A DNA stretch of 64,000 nucleotides from Monomorium pharaonis (Eukaryota; Arthropoda; Insecta; Hymenoptera; Formicidae). The stretch lies in contig NC_050469.1 of the NCBI RefSeq assembly GCF_013373865.1, positions 16,409,546-16,473,545 on the forward strand. Reading direction: 5' to 3'. The notes beneath the pieces are model-generated. The model was not told the DNA's origin. It did not search any database and saw nothing but the letters and a program-made list of their open reading frames with translations. Below, piece by piece: positions 21,851-33,141 of the stretch (position 1 is its first letter; the number at the start of each line of letters is the position of its first letter). Made by a program: the position numbers and the translations under genes.

Positions 21851-24036
21851 AGAATCGCCGTAATCTAGACTCACCGTTGCTTAGGTTGGTCCTTCTGTCG
21901 GTCGCCAGGTCGGTTTAACCTTCGCTACCGCCAAGGTCAGCTCGGCTGCGTGGGAACGCTTCGTGTGACGTCCCGTCGTTTTCCACCCCCTCCTTTTTTA
22001 TTTTCCTATTTTCAATATTTTTATTTTCACTTTTAATTTTTATATATTTACCTATTAACTATCCTTTATTCTTAAAGACAACTCTATATCATTCTTAAAT
22101 AAAAGCTAAAACTCGTTCGTACCCACAGGAATAAGAATTAAGGTCTGTTTGAATCATTGACGGAAAGTACAGATTACTAGAATAACGTCGAACCAACCCG
22201 GTATAGTAAAACCGAAAAAACCTAAAACCCTAGATACTTATTTCAGAATTATACTCGTAATTACATATCCGCCATAAGGATCTAGTACATTAAAGCTAAC
22301 TAGCGGTCAATTTTATTCTACCTTAGTAGCGTCTCTTAATTTTACTAATACATATACCTACCGTGTACTTACCTTGATACCGCGAATGACGTCACCGCTC
22401 TCTGTAAATATGATAGCCACATTTAGACCGATGTTACCTACAAGAAAAACTAAATTATGAATATTCTATACTTAATCCAAAAATTTTGTAACCTCCATAT
22501 CTCGCACACCAAAAATCCTAAAATTATAAAAACACTATATACCGTGACAGTACGTCATGTAGTATTTAACCATACTATTTTTGTTTCGGCCTTGAAACTC
22601 AAAATTTGAATTTCAAAATTTTCAAAAATCCAAAATACCCATTAGAAGCGCTCTTGAAAACAAAAATTTTCGGCGCAAACCAGAACTCGATAGCTCAAAC
22701 CGTTCTTGAGTTATGAAGAATCCAAAATTGGAAAACCACCCCTCAAAAAATGAAAATCTAAGTCTCCCCGATGGTACTGGTATTGTTCTGCCTCTCCTCC
22801 TACACCTAGTTCGCGAGATATAGCTATTTAAGGGTTCTACTTGAGAACATACGAGTAAAATGTTAATTAACAAATAGAAAATTGCTATTAAATAAATTAA
22901 CTCTATCAATTTTATTATGCTAAATTAAAATAACTACCCTAAAGTTTATTATGTCAAAGTTTCACGAGTCCAGACGTAGATTAACTATTTGTTTATGGCT
23001 AATAAACAATTACGCCTCATGGGAAGAACACTTAAATAGCAGAGACAATAATAAAATTTTATTATACGAGTTCCATATGACTATAAGCGATAAAATTATT
23101 AGATAACAAATTAGTTTATTGTAATGTTGTACAAGCTTTAAACAATTAAAATTAGTATAACACTTCTGACAATTTAACAATTAAATATTTAAAGCCGTAA
23201 TGCCATTTCGAGATCGTATAATGATTTAAAGAACATTGAATATAAATTAATGAATTAATTTAACTGAATTACTATTTAAATAAATATAATTAATGCATAA
23301 AATTAGTTAACAATCATTTTTATTGCTACTTTCAATAATAACTATTAATAATAAAATTTAATAATGACAACTAAGGCTTTTGCAACGTTACGAACAATGC
23401 GCTTAGGATTATTGCATAATAGCAGACGATTACGTAATAAGATATTTTATATATTTATTTCAGCATCTTGCAAAGGTCCAGGTAGCGCAAAATTATTTAT
23501 ATCATTTAAACAAACGATTATAATAAAACTTGAACACGTTGCATTAACTGCAAACGTTAATTAACAATTTATGAATAAAAATCTTATTAATTCATATAAT
23601 ATGACTAATGCATAAAATCATATAATAATTAAATTTGCAATATTAAACTTTAACATCCGTTCGAAACCTCTCACTAGAATCTTTGCAAGATCATACATGG
23701 TTAAATTGTAAACGAATGTTAATTTATTAATTTTCGTGCCCGCATATGCATAATTAATTAATATAAGAATAATGCGAATTAATCTTGAAGCCAGAATAAT
23801 TAAAGTTAATCAAATCATTACTATCAAAATTACAATAGACATATATTACTCGAGATTCAAAAGGAATAAAAGAATTAATTAATTTAAATAAAATAATATT
23901 TTTTGTCATAAGGCTTCAAGAATAAAAATCGCTTCACGGTAACCGATTATGCAATTGTCGATGTGCAGTGAAAATTAGATCATCTGCATTCCTTTGGGAT
24001 GATACTCGAAGACAACCCCGTCCCCCCGTTGCATAA

Positions 24037-24043
24037 TATATAA
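24037..24043 (+). promoter_or_regulatory. TATA box of the 5.4-kb unit
   Basis: TATATAAGGCGCCCC followed about 25-30 bp later by TCGCGCGCACTCCGGTCG, an initiator-like GC-rich start in an AT-rich context. A donor-like CCCGTAAGTACC follows at about 24295-24305. The layout is that of an LTR promoter with a spliced leader. Confidence 0.45.
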
Positions 24044-25193
24044 GGCGCCCCTCATTCCATCGCGCGCACTCCGGTCGAAGTTTTGAAACAATTAATTACT
24101 ACGGCATAAGATTAACCATTATAACGTCGTCAGTCATACGTGCTTCATCGTGTATAATTGTGAAGTGGACGAACCCTTGTCGCACTTTTAGAAAAAGAAG
24201 CACGATCCTGCGATAGTTGCGAATTTTGGAAAGACGAGGAAAAGAACGAAATAATAATATCTCGAAATTGTGGCCCTTGCGTGTTTCGGAGTCGCCCGTA
24301 AGTACCAGCAATTTCAATCTGTTAAAATAATAATTTGTGAACTGTGAATTGTGAATATATCTATATATCTATATATGTAAAGACAAAGGAAAAATTAATA
24401 ATATTAAAAGAACACGAATTTGAAGCTAAAAAAAATATCACAAGCAAGTCAAGACCATTAAATAACGAAAGGAACAATCAGAAATAAATAGCTCCAATTA
24501 ATTAACTAATTAAAGAATTAATAAAATTAATTACGTGACAGTTCGAATCTATCACTCGAACTCTTCACTCTTGTACGAAGTGACAGCTCGAATCATCTCT
24601 CAATTCGTTTAAGTGTAACTTACTAATTAATTATTACTAAAATTGCTACGATCTTATTATCCATTAAATAATAACTTAACTAATTGTAAAATACCACTCA
24701 GAATAAGATTTACAAAGAAAAAGGAGCATTTAACAATTTGGCAATTGTAATTAATTTTTACTTTGTCGAATTTATACTCTGTGACTATTTGATTTATTTC
24801 TTGAATATTTTTGCAATCGAACCATGTACTGATTTGTCTGTTATGTATTTGCATCTATTGTCTCTTGAATTGATTGAATTTTAATTGTTGAACCAGCTGT
24901 GGCAGTTGCTACATGCATGTGAGTGACGGCTGCGATCCGCGCTCGGTCAAACTATTTCGAAGTATTTTATATTATTTTTAACTATTGTGAACGAACCTAA
25001 TTTGACTGCATTTTATAATTTATGTGTATTTGGCAATCTTAGAGCTCGAATCGAACCATTGTATCGTAATTTGTCAAGCAACTTAACAATTATTTAGATC
25101 GCTAGGGATACTGCTAGAACCTAAAGCCCCATATGCCTACGAGCATGTGATTGGTTGATTTTATTTGCATGTAATTGGTCTATTTCATTTAAG

Positions 25194-25580
25194 TGTAAGT
25201 CTTTTCTTTGGAGTAACCACGGGTGGTACAGGAAGCCGGGAGATTCGGGACCGAGGGAAGCGAGACCGGAAAGTAACTACAACGTTTCTAGGAATAATGC
25301 TTAGTGATATATTTGAATCAGGTACACGGACCACTAGAGTGACACGACTGGCTAACATCGAACTCCGACTACGACTGCTGCTACTCCGATTCCTCCTCGA
25401 GGCGGCCACATGCGGTCGCCCTCTACGCTACGCCATTTCCGGTGTCCGACGCTTCCGGTACGCTCTACGCGCCATCTCCAATGGATGAAGGCGCTACCCA
25501 CAACACACACGCCACGCTCAGATGCCAACTGTCACCCTAGGGTCTAGTTAATTTGGTTACATCAGGTTTCAGGCCTTACA
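25194..25580 (-). repeat. 3' LTR of gypsy element 3
   Basis: Plus-strand TGTAAGTCTT...AGGCCTTACA; direct repeat of 30614-30997. The frames in it are not genes. Confidence 0.95.
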
Positions 25581-25672
25581 ACTCGGCCATTCTGTTATTC
25601 AGCTGCGTCCCGCGGCTGCGCCTTCAATTTGAAAGCGTTAACTATTACATATATTTATAATTATCACAGGAA

Positions 25673-28600
25673 TTATTGGTTAGACGCTGGATCAGTCCAT
25701 TTTTTAAGTTTATCCGAAGATAAAATAGTGTTTAGCGGTCTCGGTGTGTGATTAAACCCTGGTATGTCCTTTATAACGTATCGGTTGAAACCGAGCACTT
25801 TATCCACTACGTAAGGCCCCCTGTAATTCGACTTAAGCTTAGCACTTTGGCCGGGTTTGGTTCGTGTATCTCTTATAACTACAAATTCGCCTTGCTTATA
25901 ATTACTTGGTTTTCGGAATTTTTGGTCGATATATTTCTTATTATAATGTTGTAGTGAAGCCGTCGCCTCCGCCGCCTTTTGCCGGTCATTCGTACGATCT
26001 ATTTCCAGTCGTGTATCGCTTTCGATCAAAGCCCTAGCGAGTCGCGTTAAATGCAAATCGGTATGATTCCGTTGGTCAAAACCGAACATTAGGCGGGCGG
26101 GCGTCGACTTGACTGCAGAATGCACGGTATTGTTTATCACATATTGCACTTTGCTCAGCTGGCTTCCCCATTCATCGGGAGAGGCTATCAATTTTGCCAA
26201 AGAAGTTTTAAGAAAACGATTAATACGCTCGACTCGGCCATTGGCCCAAGGCGACGCGACAGCGACCTTACGGTGCTTAATATTCAATTCTTTCAGGTAC
26301 GAAGCGAATTCATCGGACGTGAAACTAGTGCCTCTATCAGAAACCACTTCCAGAGGTCTACCAAAGGTACTAAAGATTGTGTCGAGGCACCTGATAGACT
26401 CTCTCGAGGCAGTAGATTTGACTGGGAACAGCCAGGTGAACCGCGTTAACGCTTCCACCACTACGAGAACGTGCCTGTATCCATCGACCGTGACTTGTAG
26501 CGGTCCAAAGTGATCAAGGTGGAGTATTTCCATAATCGCGTTAAGGTCGGTGGGTACATGCATGTCTCTTTCTAACCTATTCATAGAGCTATTCGCAATA
26601 ATGCATGTAATGCAATTGTCTACATATTCTTGAACCTTTTTTTTCATAGCCGGGAACCAATAGGTACGTTGGATGCCCTCGAGCGTTTTCCTACACCCGC
26701 AGTGTGCCATCTCATCGTGATAGACTCGGATAACGCTGGTGGTCATCGCCTCAGGTACATAAAACTTCAGTTGATTGTCTACTATTCTATACACTAAGCC
26801 GTCTACAAGCGAGTAATTTTCCATAGGTGTGTCTTCGAGCGTGTGACTTATTTCTACTATCTTCGGATCCGCGAGTTGTCTGTACATTAACATAGTCTCG
26901 AGAGGCAATGCATCAACAACCGCTATGCTACGACTCAGCGCGTCGACGTGAGTCATCTTTTTGCCAGGTCTGTGTGTTATTTCGAAATTGTAATTTTGCA
27001 GGGTAAGTATCCATCTGGCTATTCGAGGATTTACATTAGCTTTTTTAACCGCATGTACTATTGCGTTGCAATCGGTAACTATCGTGAATTTAATGCCGTA
27101 TAGGTATACATGGAACCGCTCTACAGCGCGTACGATTGCCAGCATCTCGAACTCGAAGCTATGGTAGCGCATCTCAGCCTGGTTCGTCGTACGACTGAAA
27201 TAAGCGACTGGAGCCCATATTTTATTTTGGCGTCTTTGCAATAATATGGCCCCGAGACCCATGCTACTAGCATCCGTATGAAGCTCGGTATTTGCTGCTG
27301 GATCATACAATTGAAGTATCGGTGACGAGATGAGTTCGTTCTTTAATAGATTAAACGATTCTACACACGCGTTGTTGAATTGGAATTCAACGTCCTTTCG
27401 CAATAAATTCTGTAATGGTCTTGCTTTGCCAGCGTAATCTTTAATGAATTTACGGAAATAATTCGTCAGACCGAGAAAGCGTTGTACTTCATGGACAGAT
27501 TGCGGTGGTTTAAATTCGCGCACTGCTTTCGTATGTCGCGGACTTAATGTAATTCCGTCCGCCGAAATGATGTAGCCGAGAAATTCTATTTTTTTCTTGA
27601 GAAACTGACATTTTTCAAAATTTAATTCAAACTTATATTTTCGTAACGTGACTAGAACTTCGCCGAGGGTCTCCAAGTTCTGCTCCACTGTCTCTGACGG
27701 GATTAATACATCATCGATGTACACCATTATGCTGTCGGCTCTAATAAACGTGTTGAGTATCTGGATTAACCGTTTCTGGAATTCCGCTGGCGATTCACAG
27801 AAACCAAACGGTAGGTACTTGTATTCAAACTGGCCGTCCGGAGTCGCGAACGAGAAATATTTAGTGTGTTCCGGGCGTACCTTAATTTGATGAAAACTAT
27901 CTTTTAAATCTAATAACGTGAAAACGGTTTTGTTACTCAGCCGCGTCATGAAATCCTCGATCAACGGGAATGGATACTTTTGTTTATTAACCCTGCTATT
28001 AAGCGGACGGAGGTCCACGCATAGCCTCATCTTCCCATTTTTTCTTCTTACAGGTACCACGCGCGAACAATACGGTGAGGTACTCGGCTGGATCACGCCT
28101 CTATCCAGCAGATCGTCCGTGATCTCCCTCAGCTCAAGTCGCTCCGCATGTGCGAAACGACGAGGAGCATACGCGTAAATTGACGTATCATGTAAGTTTA
28201 TGCCTACCATGTAATCGTCGTTCACCAATGCAATCTCGCGAGACTGAGTTTCGAGAATTATCTCCTTCAAACGCGACTTTACTTTCGTGTCGAAATCAAC
28301 AATCGTATCATCTATTATTTCAGATAAACGGTCCTGGCAGCTGTTTTCGATCACAAGCAAGGGGAGAGTCGAAAACAAATTGACTCTCTCCTCTTGTTCT
28401 GTCAACAGCGGACGATATACCAAGGTGAGCCTTGTTTGTTCGAGAAAGTCGCGACCCAAAATAATATCCCCGTTAAACAACTTATCACGCATCACGTAGA
28501 GCCTAACTTCAAATTGCTTGCCTGGCAACAAGTCCAACGAGATTTTAGTTTTAGCTATCCCGAGTAAATCCAACGGTTTACTATTTAAATTTGTCAACAT

Positions 28601-30097
28601 TTTATCCACCGGGTCGAGATTATTACTATTCGCGTCGAGATATTTTTTATACGTTATCCCGTTTATAAACGAAACGGGACTGCCGGTATCTACGAGTGCG
28701 GATAAATTACAATAATTATTTTCTATCTTACAGATGCCCACCAACGGGCCGGAGATTTCGAGACGACCTTCATGCTGTGTTGCTGCTTCCCGCACGGCCG
28801 CTACGGACTCCGCTTCCATTGGCTCGTCCTTCACCGCTGCTGAGGCTTCTGACGTCCGGGACGTAGCCGCAGGACGGGTTCCGGATCGGGCCGGTACAGT
28901 GTCGTTCTTCCTTCTTTTGCTGGGGCAGTCGAACTGCCGGTGCCCCTTGGATTTGCAGTAGAAACATGTTGTTTCCGCTCGGCATTCCATGTGTGAATGC
29001 CCCTTTCTTCCGCAGTTTCGGCAAGCGTCGGGATCCTTAGGCTTCGAGTTTGTCTTCTGCGTCGGTTTTCTTTCTAATTCGTGGAGGCCTCGCGTAAGAG
29101 GTCTCATTTTTTCAATAAATTCCTCTACCGAATCTGCCATCATCGACAGAGCTGTGAACTTGAGCGAACTAATAGTAATTCCTCCTGCTATTAAGCTGAT
29201 AGAGTCGGTTACCGAGAGGTCGAGGTTGCTCATAAGCTCTAGTTTGTCCATCGCATAATCGACGAACGTTTCTTTGTTCGGTCTCCAAATCCGGGCTTCA
29301 ATCTTTTGCATGGCCCCGTACATTGATACTCTGTTGTCAAAAGCTTTAATTAACTGCTGCTGGAGAACCGTCCAGGACTGTAGCACTTCGCCCTCCTGCC
29401 TATGGTACCATTTCTTCGCAGTTTTCGTAAAGCGGCTGGATGCTGCGAGTAGAGTTATTCCGTCCGGGGCCGCGTGTATTTGCGCTATTGCGTTTACTCG
29501 TCGCACCCACACCTTCACATTCTCGTGTTCCGTGCCACCAAATTCCGGTATTTGCGGTACGAGGGCCGATACCTTGACGGGAGCGACGGTTGCTATCGAG
29601 GTTACCGGGGTTGCTTGGGCATTCCTTGGAGAATTGCCTATCGATGTCGGATAAACCGGGCCCGCCGCCGGTCCTAAGTCGAGAGCTTGCCGGGCCGAGG
29701 AAGTGTTATGCTGTTGCATCAGCATTTGTGCGAGGCGCTCGAACTGTTGTTGCTGCCTTTCCATAAATCGCTGCTCTCTTTCTTCCATTTCTCTCTGACG
29801 ATTGAGGAAGTCAGCGGTTACGGTGGCCAACAGTTGTTTGATTGTATCTACGGGAGGCGCGTTATCATTTTGATTGTACGAGGTTGCAGAGGCGCCGTTC
29901 TGCTCTACAATACTCTGCATCGTGTTTGCTTCTTCTTCGTCGGGATCGAGATGAGCCTCTGCGTCTTCACACGCGAGGAGCATATCGATTAGTTCGTCGC
30001 GGTCGACCGGTATTTTAATCTGATCTGATAAACCGGCGCGCACGGCTCTTTTCTTAAGAGCTTCTGTATTGAGTTTCACTAATTTTGCACGATCCAT
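25673..30097 (-). CDS. gag-pol: Gag-Pol polyprotein of gypsy element 3, full length
   Basis: 1474 residues in one frame from ATG 30097. Domains: a glutamine-rich stretch and Gag capsid (about 55-330); two CCHC knuckles (CRNCGRKGHSHMEC and CFYCKSKGHRQFDC, about 355-390); protease LVDTGS (about 467); reverse transcriptase with YIDDVL (about 790); RNase H HTDASS (about 937) ending DALSRS; integrase zinc domain HDEMAHCGC…C..C (about 1130); core LDHFGP, SDRGT and NGRVERI (about 1194, 1254 and 1287); and a GPYVV C-terminal segment. No stops. Gag and Pol fused in one frame is known in several gypsy lineages, where Gag excess must be set by another route. An A-run on the minus strand (30108-30126) precedes the ATG. 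Confidence 0.95.
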   Translation of the reverse strand: MDRAKLVKLNTEALKKRAVRAGLSDQIKIPVDRDELIDMLLACEDAEAHLDPDEEEANTMQSIVEQNGASATSYNQNDNAPPVDTIKQLLATVTADFLNRQREMEEREQRFMERQQQQFERLAQMLMQQHNTSSARQALDLGPAAGPVYPTSIGNSPRNAQATPVTSIATVAPVKVSALVPQIPEFGGTEHENVKVWVRRVNAIAQIHAAPDGITLLAASSRFTKTAKKWYHRQEGEVLQSWTVLQQQLIKAFDNRVSMYGAMQKIEARIWRPNKETFVDYAMDKLELMSNLDLSVTDSISLIAGGITISSLKFTALSMMADSVEEFIEKMRPLTRGLHELERKPTQKTNSKPKDPDACRNCGRKGHSHMECRAETTCFYCKSKGHRQFDCPSKRRKNDTVPARSGTRPAATSRTSEASAAVKDEPMEAESVAAVREAATQHEGRLEISGPLVGICKIENNYCNLSALVDTGSPVSFINGITYKKYLDANSNNLDPVDKMLTNLNSKPLDLLGIAKTKISLDLLPGKQFEVRLYVMRDKLFNGDIILGRDFLEQTRLTLVYRPLLTEQEERVNLFSTLPLLVIENSCQDRLSEIIDDTIVDFDTKVKSRLKEIILETQSREIALVNDDYMVGINLHDTSIYAYAPRRFAHAERLELREITDDLLDRGVIQPSTSPYCSRVVPVRRKNGKMRLCVDLRPLNSRVNKQKYPFPLIEDFMTRLSNKTVFTLLDLKDSFHQIKVRPEHTKYFSFATPDGQFEYKYLPFGFCESPAEFQKRLIQILNTFIRADSIMVYIDDVLIPSETVEQNLETLGEVLVTLRKYKFELNFEKCQFLKKKIEFLGYIISADGITLSPRHTKAVREFKPPQSVHEVQRFLGLTNYFRKFIKDYAGKARPLQNLLRKDVEFQFNNACVESFNLLKNELISSPILQLYDPAANTELHTDASSMGLGAILLQRRQNKIWAPVAYFSRTTNQAEMRYHSFEFEMLAIVRAVERFHVYLYGIKFTIVTDCNAIVHAVKKANVNPRIARWILTLQNYNFEITHRPGKKMTHVDALSRSIAVVDALPLETMLMYRQLADPKIVEISHTLEDTPMENYSLVDGLVYRIVDNQLKFYVPEAMTTSVIRVYHDEMAHCGCRKTLEGIQRTYWFPAMKKKVQEYVDNCITCIIANSSMNRLERDMHVPTDLNAIMEILHLDHFGPLQVTVDGYRHVLVVVEALTRFTWLFPVKSTASRESIRCLDTIFSTFGRPLEVVSDRGTSFTSDEFASYLKELNIKHRKVAVASPWANGRVERINRFLKTSLAKLIASPDEWGSQLSKVQYVINNTVHSAVKSTPARLMFGFDQRNHTDLHLTRLARALIESDTRLEIDRTNDRQKAAEATASLQHYNKKYIDQKFRKPSNYKQGEFVVIRDTRTKPGQSAKLKSNYRGPYVVDKVLGFNRYVIKDIPGFNHTPRPLNTILSSDKLKKWTDPASNQ

Positions 30098-30613
30098 ATT
30101 CGAAACTTTTTTTTTTTTTTTTTTTTAGGATTGCTGGGCCGAAGACTGCCGCACCAATTGTCCTTCACGAGACCGAGAATACCAGCGATTAGGCTGCCCT
30201 TCACGTGTCTGGCACCGGGTAGCGCGTACCGCGGAAAGCCTGCACGAGAATGCGGGGTGAGCTTTCCCTGTTGAATAAGATCGAGGTGCGAGCCACTCAA
30301 CGCGAATTCCACGCACTTTTCAAGAGTTCTCACACACACAGCGAGATCGAGATCGAGTCCGACGGGCACGTGCTCAACGGCGGCCGCGGAGCGAGGCGCG
30401 ACGAGAAATTTGCGGACCGCGCACAGAGACACGGGGCGAGCGAACGGATGCCCTTTACAAGGCACGAGACGGAAAAACCGGAGCACCTATGCTCTTATCA
30501 CCGGGCGAGACGAGTCGGAGGTCCTAGCCACGAGGCGGGAAAACGAGATGGATCGGAGCACAAGCCACGCGGCGCGGAGCGGAACGGCTGGAACTGTATC
30601 CCACTTCTGAGGT

Positions 30614-30997
30614 TGTAAGTCTTTTCTTTGGAGTAACCACGGGTGGTACAGGAAGCCGGGAGATTCGGGACCGAGGGAAGCGAGACCGGAAAGTAACTAC
30701 GTTTCTAGGAATAATGCTTAGTGATATATTTGAATCAGGTACACGGACCACTAGAGTGACACGACTGGCTAACATCGAACTCCGACTACGACTGCTGCTA
30801 CTCCGATTCCTCCTCGAGGCGGCCACATGCGGTCGCCCTCTACGCTACGCCATTTCCGGTGTCCGACGCTTCCGGTACGCTCTACGCGCCATCTCCAATG
30901 GATGAAGGCGCTACCCACAACACACACGCCACGCTCAGATGCCAACTGTCACCCTAGGGTCTAGTTAATTTGGTTACATCAGGTTTCAGGCCTTACA
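30614..30997 (-). repeat. 5' LTR of gypsy element 3
   Basis: See the 3' copy; differs only by lack of AAC. Followed on the plus strand by the TAAG duplication. The region 30098-30613 between this LTR and the ATG is the leader, with no ORF I accept. Confidence 0.95.
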
Positions 30998-31001
30998 TAA
31001 G

Positions 31002-32373
31002 CATCTGAACACCGTAATTTTGATAGATCTGTGTATAAAACTGATGAGCTTTTCGCATACCTTACTGTCTCTCTGTATACTTGATAATATTCTGTAGAAA
31101 AACCGAAACTTTATTGTCATACTGTGAAGACCCCTTGTACCTGTCCCATGATTGGTCGATCGTTTACCTTAGTGACGTATCTACCTCTATGCTTGTCCCG
31201 CGATTGGCAGACTTATTGAAATTGTGAAACTCGGCGAAAATACTGAAGAACCATCGAAAGCTTGCTTGAACTTTACCCAATATTCCCTTATTAATCCGAT
31301 TATTTTGTTTCAACCCCCGTTCAACCCCTATTTGAATTAAATAAGAAGTAATTGAGTAAAAGGATCCCCTCGTGTAAAATACATCAGCAGTAACTACATT
31401 TGAACATTATTGATAGTAACATCGTATTATTTCACCAACTTGCTTCCTCCCTTCACCCCCTCTCTCTCCGATATTAGGCTTAAAGGTGATTTTCGAGCAT
31501 TGCTGCTTGGCAGTGTGCAAGACTATCACAGTACGTGGTTGCGTCCTTAATTGAGACTAGCACCCGCTACGCTTGCTAAGTGCCGTCCACAGTTCTGCGT
31601 GCGATAACTGTGAAGTTCCAGCAAAGACGCATCCGCTGCAAGTCAACGTGCTGTACGCAGGAAGCGTAGTCTGGCATAGTATTTCTTCTCGATCCAAGAT
31701 AACTAACATTCTACTTCCTCTTGAATTGGTGGAATAAGACGGAAAATAAGACACTAGCCAACCCCTCAGTAATAATCTTAGCGATAAGAGTAAGGTTTAG
31801 CTCCGTGGTCACAGAAGCGTAAAAGAGATAACCACTGCAAACGCCAAAGAGCTGTAGCCGCGACTAGCTAAAAGCTGACTGCTGGAGGCGATGAAGGGCT
31901 TTGCAGAAACGCTTTCCGTTGCAATCCGAAAGGATTTGTGTTGATCTGTGGAATGATAGGAATAACGTATCCGCCATATGCTAACACGCTGTGAGCTGGA
32001 AGCGTTTATTAGAATAAATTAGATAGACTTGTTCCCTTCTCTATCCCTACTTTGGCAGTGCTTATTTGAGATTAAATAATTTAGGAAACTTGTGTTGAAT
32101 TCTTAAAGATTTAGAATTTGAGAATCTACCAGAACTTCTGAGCTGACGATTCCCCTCCGTCATTTTTGGTTTCATTATATTAATTTCTTCCCTCTTTCCC
32201 TCTCTTCCCCCAGGCATCTCATCTAATTTCTTACATAGCCGTAGCTCCCTTAACAATTCATCTTCACCGCAAAGGTAAGATCATGTGCACATCACTTTAA
32301 AGTATTTTCTAATATTTTCTAAAATGCATTAAATCATTCCCCCTTCCCTCGGATCCCGTAGATAAATAGATCG
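31002..32373 (+). other. Right part of the 5.4-kb unit, no clear gene
   Basis: Mostly non-coding. A 60-base segment at about 32215-32274 is bounded by a pyrimidine-rich acceptor (CTCTTCCCCCAG) and a donor (AAAG|GTAAGA), and another acceptor-like TCCCGTAG ends at about 32360. These suggest a spliced plus-strand transcript leading into the ORF at 32374. Confidence 0.35.
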
Positions 32374-32886
32374 GTGCAGAGACAAGCCCGCAGGCAGAAT
32401 ATCCGACAATTGGAACGATATATTGAGTCAAGAGCCAGGATTCTCCGACTTTTGCACTCTATTGATAGGCGCGCCCCTCAAATATTCCATCTACCTAATC
32501 ACTCGCGACAAATTCAGCACGCGATTGACCTATCGACTTTTTCTTGTTTTGATGTCGAAATTGTTAATACCGCCCCCCGTAACATTGTCCCCCGACGCAC
32601 CTCGCGACGCGTACCCCCGCAAGCTATAAGCTATCCCCCACAACCCCCAGCAGCGGTTGCTTTGCCATCAAACCCGCCCCCTTCCCCCTCTCGATCTAAT
32701 AATACAGCAATCGACATCGAGGAGGCCCTCCGAGACACCATCGATGAGAGTCTCGCTCGAATGATAGAAGCAGTGCAAACCTTTAATGCCATACCATCCG
32801 AAGCTCTCCCTAGTATAAACCAAGACGAATTCGAGGAATACCTGCGATCCCTAGAATTGCGCCCAGTCCAGCCCAGCGACCCATAA
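32374..32886 (+). CDS. Unknown ORF of the 5.4-kb unit, basic N-terminus and acidic C-terminus
   Basis: 170 codons, open from a GTG and upstream to the splice-acceptor-like TAG at about 32360; no early ATG, so translation probably starts in an upstream exon. Arg-rich first 35 residues, a Pro-rich linker (YPPQPPAAVALPSNPPPSP) and an acidic helical end (DIEEALRDTIDESLARM, DEFEEYLRSLEL). No Cys pairs, so not an evident relative of the Cys-rich ORFs. A polyadenylation-like TAATAATAAAT follows at about 32936. Not recognised. Confidence 0.45.
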   Translation: MQRQARRQNIRQLERYIESRARILRLLHSIDRRAPQIFHLPNHSRQIQHAIDLSTFSCFDVEIVNTAPRNIVPRRTSRRVPPQAISYPPQPPAAVALPSNPPPSPSRSNNTAIDIEEALRDTIDESLARMIEAVQTFNAIPSEALPSINQDEFEEYLRSLELRPVQPSDP

Positions 32887-33141
32887 TTGTAACTCCCTTT
32901 AAACATGGTAATTTAGTAGTTGTAGACACCTAGTATAATAATAAATTAGAAGTTGTTTTGATAAAGAGACCATTTCTGTTTCTTTCGCGTACGCACTCAA
33001 CCCTCCCCACTCCGATCTTAGCTCTCGACATCCCGAGGTATTGCCGGCCCAGCAGGTAGCTTCAAAAGCAGAGAGAGCACCCCTAATTTGTGCGACCTAG
33101 GTACGCATAAGCTAGGAAGGTCACTTTTCCGAGACGTGACA

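Larger units (their letters stand above)
25194..30997 (-). mobile_element. Gypsy element 3, apparently intact and young
   Basis: LTRs 25194-25580 (387 bp) and 30614-30997 (384 bp) appear identical except for three bases (AAC near 25278). Target duplication TAAG (25190-25193 and 30998-31001). A single uninterrupted Gag-Pol ORF runs on the minus strand. The leader 30613-30098 contains TCAGAAGTGGGAT a few bases inside the LTR, which matches the tRNA-Leu primer region offset from the CCA end. I see no clear purine tract next to 25580. Near-identical LTRs and an open ORF point to recent movement. Confidence 0.93.
21964..33141 (+). mobile_element. 5.4-kb TG...CA unit (interrupted by intact gypsy element)
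   Basis: Begins TGTGACGTCCC and ends GAGACGTGACA, the same terminal pattern as 17245-20689. Its own length is about 5370 bp after removal of 25194-30997. Flanks TTCG and ATAC do not match, and the host element has lost protease and part of gag here. Two insertions followed by recombination would explain both facts. There is no reverse transcriptase of its own. It has a TATA promoter near 24040, a 170-codon ORF near the right end and a polyadenylation-like segment near 32935. The stretch 21970-24030 is AT-rich and I see no gene in it. Confidence 0.6.

Noticed and set aside
30250..30618. 122-codon plus-strand ORF in the leader of gypsy element 3
   Set aside because: Antisense to the leader, with no domain; overlapped by other frames of similar length in GC-rich sequence.
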